This document shows, one piece after another, positions 61,375-64,000 of a stretch of DNA of 64,000 bases (position 1 is its first letter; each line of letters starts with the position of its first letter). The notes under the pieces are model-generated. The model searched no databases and was not told where the DNA came from. It saw only the letters and a list, made by a program, of their open reading frames with translations. The stretch is from Trichaptum fuscoviolaceum (taxonomy: Eukaryota > Basidiomycota > Agaricomycetes > Hymenochaetales > Trichaptaceae). Position numbers and translations under genes: made by a program. The stretch lies in contig CAJSYZ010000009.1 in assembly GCA_910574455.1 (NCBI GenBank), positions 1,116,001-1,180,000 of the forward strand, given 5' to 3'.

Positions 61375-63770
61375 GGCGAAGAGCGTCAGATCTATCTGAA
61401 GAGCTGCAAAAAAAGCGTGCTAGAACCAACCGACCCCCAGAGCAGGGCGGCGAGGGAAGGCTTGGAACCATGTATCGGAAGCCGCTTCTATAATGTCCAT
61501 GCCCGTTGAAGTGTTCTGTGAAGTAAGCTATAGAGAAATTGGTGCCCTTATAATCTAACAGTCACTTCAGATAGCTTGGTGTTCGTCACCGGAAGACCTC
61601 TTGAGCACAGCGAGAGTTTCGAGAGCCTTTAGGAAAGTGCTGATGTCAAAGTCCTCGAGATCGATTTGGGCTGTAGCTGAGCGAAATGTCGGATGCCACA
61701 ATGCCCACCGGACCTCTCCTCCCCTCAATATTTCAGTCTGTTATTCGACAAATTTTGCATGGTGGGCTGTGCAGCAACGATTTGAGCACTAACTTATACC
61801 CCAATTTTTGTAGAAATGTCTCGCTCCCCGCGCGAAGGGTGTCAATATTGAAATGAGTGCGAGACTTTGCAAAAAGTGTGAGGTGAAGGAGTAAGCATGA
61901 CCATTTACCTCAATCACTCTTGGTCTAATCCTTCACAAAGAATAGTTTCTGGTGAGACGCTACTTCAGGGTATGGAACCCATCGATCTTGCAGCGCTTAT
62001 TCCGGGGGACGAATGTAAGTGCACGAAAATTCATTCGCTATCCGCTCGCTGATTTGATTGTAATGGACAGCATTACCACAGAGGATTGGTTTGAAACTTT
62101 CGCACCGCCCTATTCCACACTTATGTGCCGGACTCGGCAACTCTATTATAAACCCCTCGTCATTAATGCCTGTCAAGAATATCTAGCAACGGGTAAGGAC
62201 AGAAACTGGCTGATCGCAAGGTCGGTTTACTCCAGCTGAAGTTGGTGAGCTTGAGATTTTCCCAGCATCGGTCTGGTTGTTAAATTCTCACAAGCACGCA
62301 CATACGGCTGAGAGCTGGCTAGAAGACAGGAAGCAAGACCGACGAAGAGACATCAAAGACTTGAAAAAGCAAAGACGACGAGCATCGTGATTTGTTCGAC
62401 CCAGTTCTCGGTGGTTATTTCTGACAGTTAAGTAGGATTCTTCGTCTGTTAGACGACCTTGGCTATACCCAGGAGGACTACGATTAGTCAATCTCGAGAA
62501 CTATCAGAAAAAGGTGGGGTTCAACTTAATGAAGAATACCTACTTTCTATTCGTTTGATCGTATTGCGTATAGACTGGGCTATATTGCGACCTCAGCTAG
62601 AGGAAACTATTCGTCTTAGAAGAGAGTGAACCCGAAGAGAATGTGCGGACAGCCGCAGACAGGTAATCCTCAACATTGCCCGGTCTATGGTTAGATCTAA
62701 AAAGGTCAAACTCCTTTTGTACGACGAACCACTGGAGCTTCCTATCGTGTCAAACATTATCTCTGCGGATGGGCTCCACAAAACAATTAGCGATGGTGAT
62801 ATTCAAACTGTCAAAGCCAGCGCTCTCGATCTTGGGACAAAAAGGTTGCAAGAGGCAGCGGACTTTTTCGAAGTCAACATGATGACAGCCTTCACCGAGT
62901 GTGGGTTACTTCCCTCGGATGTGATGACAAGCGATTGCGATCAGGACAATCCTTCAAGGATCTCTTCAATATTGGCTTGGAACATCGTCAATCATAGCTG
63001 CGCGCAATTCAAGTACAAGAATTGCAGATACAGACCACCGTCGACCTTCAACGAACTGGTATTGCATCATAATCCGGAAGATCCAGAAAAGTTATACGAA
63101 AATCTTTCTCCGGACACTCAGGTTATTCTGATCGCGATTAGATTGGCGGAAGACCTCCTGCACTTATCCAGTGCTGAGTTAGCTTTATTTAAAGACACTT
63201 TCGTTTGCGCACGTTGCGATCCTCTCTTCCGAAAGAAATGGACTGGCAAGCCTTAGTACGTTGTACCTGCTCACAAGATAAGTACGAAGTGCTGATTAGT
63301 CCATTCGTAGATTCGTCACTTTTGGTACGAAAAGATTGGCTTTGAGAAAGTGAAAGCTGAGTACACTGGGTCAGCATCTCAATTCCGACTCGTTTTTCTG
63401 CAGGCAACGAACACTAGAGACACTTTTCGTCGATGATCACTGTCTGGAGGACAAGTCTCTAGGTAGAGGTGCTATCAATATAAACAGTGCCGGTGGACCG
63501 GATGAAAAGTATTCCATCAACAAATGTTCATGTACGGCGATACATCAGTTGCGTACTGAATTCTGTAGAATCTGTGCTGAACTTCGTGCGCTCACCGAGT
63601 GCCTTTGTCGGCGTTGCATGGATGTGCACTATCGAACGAAGTGAGTTCACTTGCAATGTTTCCTGCGTTGTCATTACCTTACCCCTCATTACTGATTCTA
63701 TGACTGTAACAAGTCACAGATCATCTTGCGATGACGAGGACATCGTAGCTATATGGAATTCTGCAATGTG
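61375..63770 (+). pseudogene. F-box family gene, apparently frameshifted
   Basis: Pieces in order: RRASDLSEELQKKRARTNRP, MSMPVEVFCEIAWCSSPEDL (F-box, intron near 61,520), STARVSRAFRKVLMSKSSRS, PQCPPDLSSPQYFSLLFDKF with a CMKC pair across an intron, then SARLCKKCEVKE, TTEDWFETFAPPYSTLMCRT, a long exon at 62,687-63,256, and IRHFWYEKIGFEKVKAEYTG. This order is common in agaricomycete F-box proteins. Frame changes without good splice sites occur before MSMPVE (about 61,490) and after ERNVG (about 61,688). A Cys-rich end (CSCTAIHQL, CRICAEL, CLCRRCMDVHY) lies at 63,525-63,640. Sequence error or a wrong model is also possible. The exon list is incomplete. Confidence 0.55.
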
Positions 63771-64000
63771 AATCCAGGCTCCTGCATTGTTCTTCTGTCC
63801 CATTGGTCCAAACGAAACTATGAGAGCAGAACTTCGAATAACTCAGGGTATAAACTCTTACTCTTAGCCTTAGTGCAGTTCTCTGCACATCACTTCGAGA
63901 ACAAACAAGGTGGTATCCCGTAGCTTCTAGGATTAGCTTCTCCACTTCCCCTGTATAGAAAATGTTCTCAAGTGTCTGTAGTTGATCAAGTTCTGTATTT
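63771..64000. other. Window right end, no feature recognised
   Basis: About 230 bp after the last F-box-like exon. Nothing supported. Confidence 0.35.

Overview
The window reads as nuclear DNA of a filamentous basidiomycete, probably an agaricomycete. The right-hand genes have many 48-140 bp introns with GTRNGT-like donors. They encode typical fungal proteins (F-box, PH plus TKL-like kinase, ARPC5, SMARCD/Rsc6, a HAM1-like protein). The retroelements are the usual basidiomycete kinds (Ty1/Copia, chromodomain Ty3/Gypsy, Tad-like LINE). No tRNA, rRNA or CRISPR array was seen. Two regions meet near 38.07 kb: a transposon nest on the left and a host gene cluster on the right. Left nest (1-38,070): the base layer is a Tad-like LINE on the minus strand, whose gag is now in three blocks (35,053-34,769; 28,425-27,265; 4,872-4,357). 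Gypsy B (28,426-34,763, minus) interrupts it with a 5-bp target duplication (GAGGC). It has two 576-bp LTRs that read identical, intact gag and pol, and looks young. Gypsy A (4,873-27,259, plus) interrupts the same gag with the duplication CTAAG and 818-bp LTRs. Gypsy A is itself broken twice. An LTR element, C (5,049-16,791, duplication CAACC), sits inside its 5' LTR, and a 3.9-kb element with terminal inverted repeats (20,849-24,780, duplication GACGCCATG) sits in its pol. A Copia element (1-3,910, 5' end outside the window) is inserted in a LINE RNase H tail. Two further LINE pieces lie on the plus strand at 35.1-38.06 kb. Element C carries decayed, intron-containing pieces of host genes: a kinase, mitochondrial EF-G, beta'-COP and a PPR-like protein. 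The inverted-repeat element in Gypsy A carries an Hsp70 C-terminal fragment. Gypsy A and B share a replication layout: 2 nt after the 5' LTR an 11-nt segment is complementary to a segment inside the LTR, as in Tf1/sushi self-priming, and each gag ends at a -1 slippery heptamer. Right side (38,076-64,000), left to right: a HAM1-like gene cut by LINE sequence upstream and a TA-flanked MITE near its 3' end; an F-box gene; a 791-bp inverted-repeat element; a VHS-GAT trafficking protein (minus); an Mrx11-like mitochondrial protein (minus); a Ufo1-like F-box/WD40/UIM protein (minus); ARPC5 (minus); an unidentified two-part protein; a PH plus kinase protein; SMARCD/Rsc6 (minus); and an F-box gene that appears frameshifted. 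Functional names are from motif recognition and recalled family sequences, without database searches.
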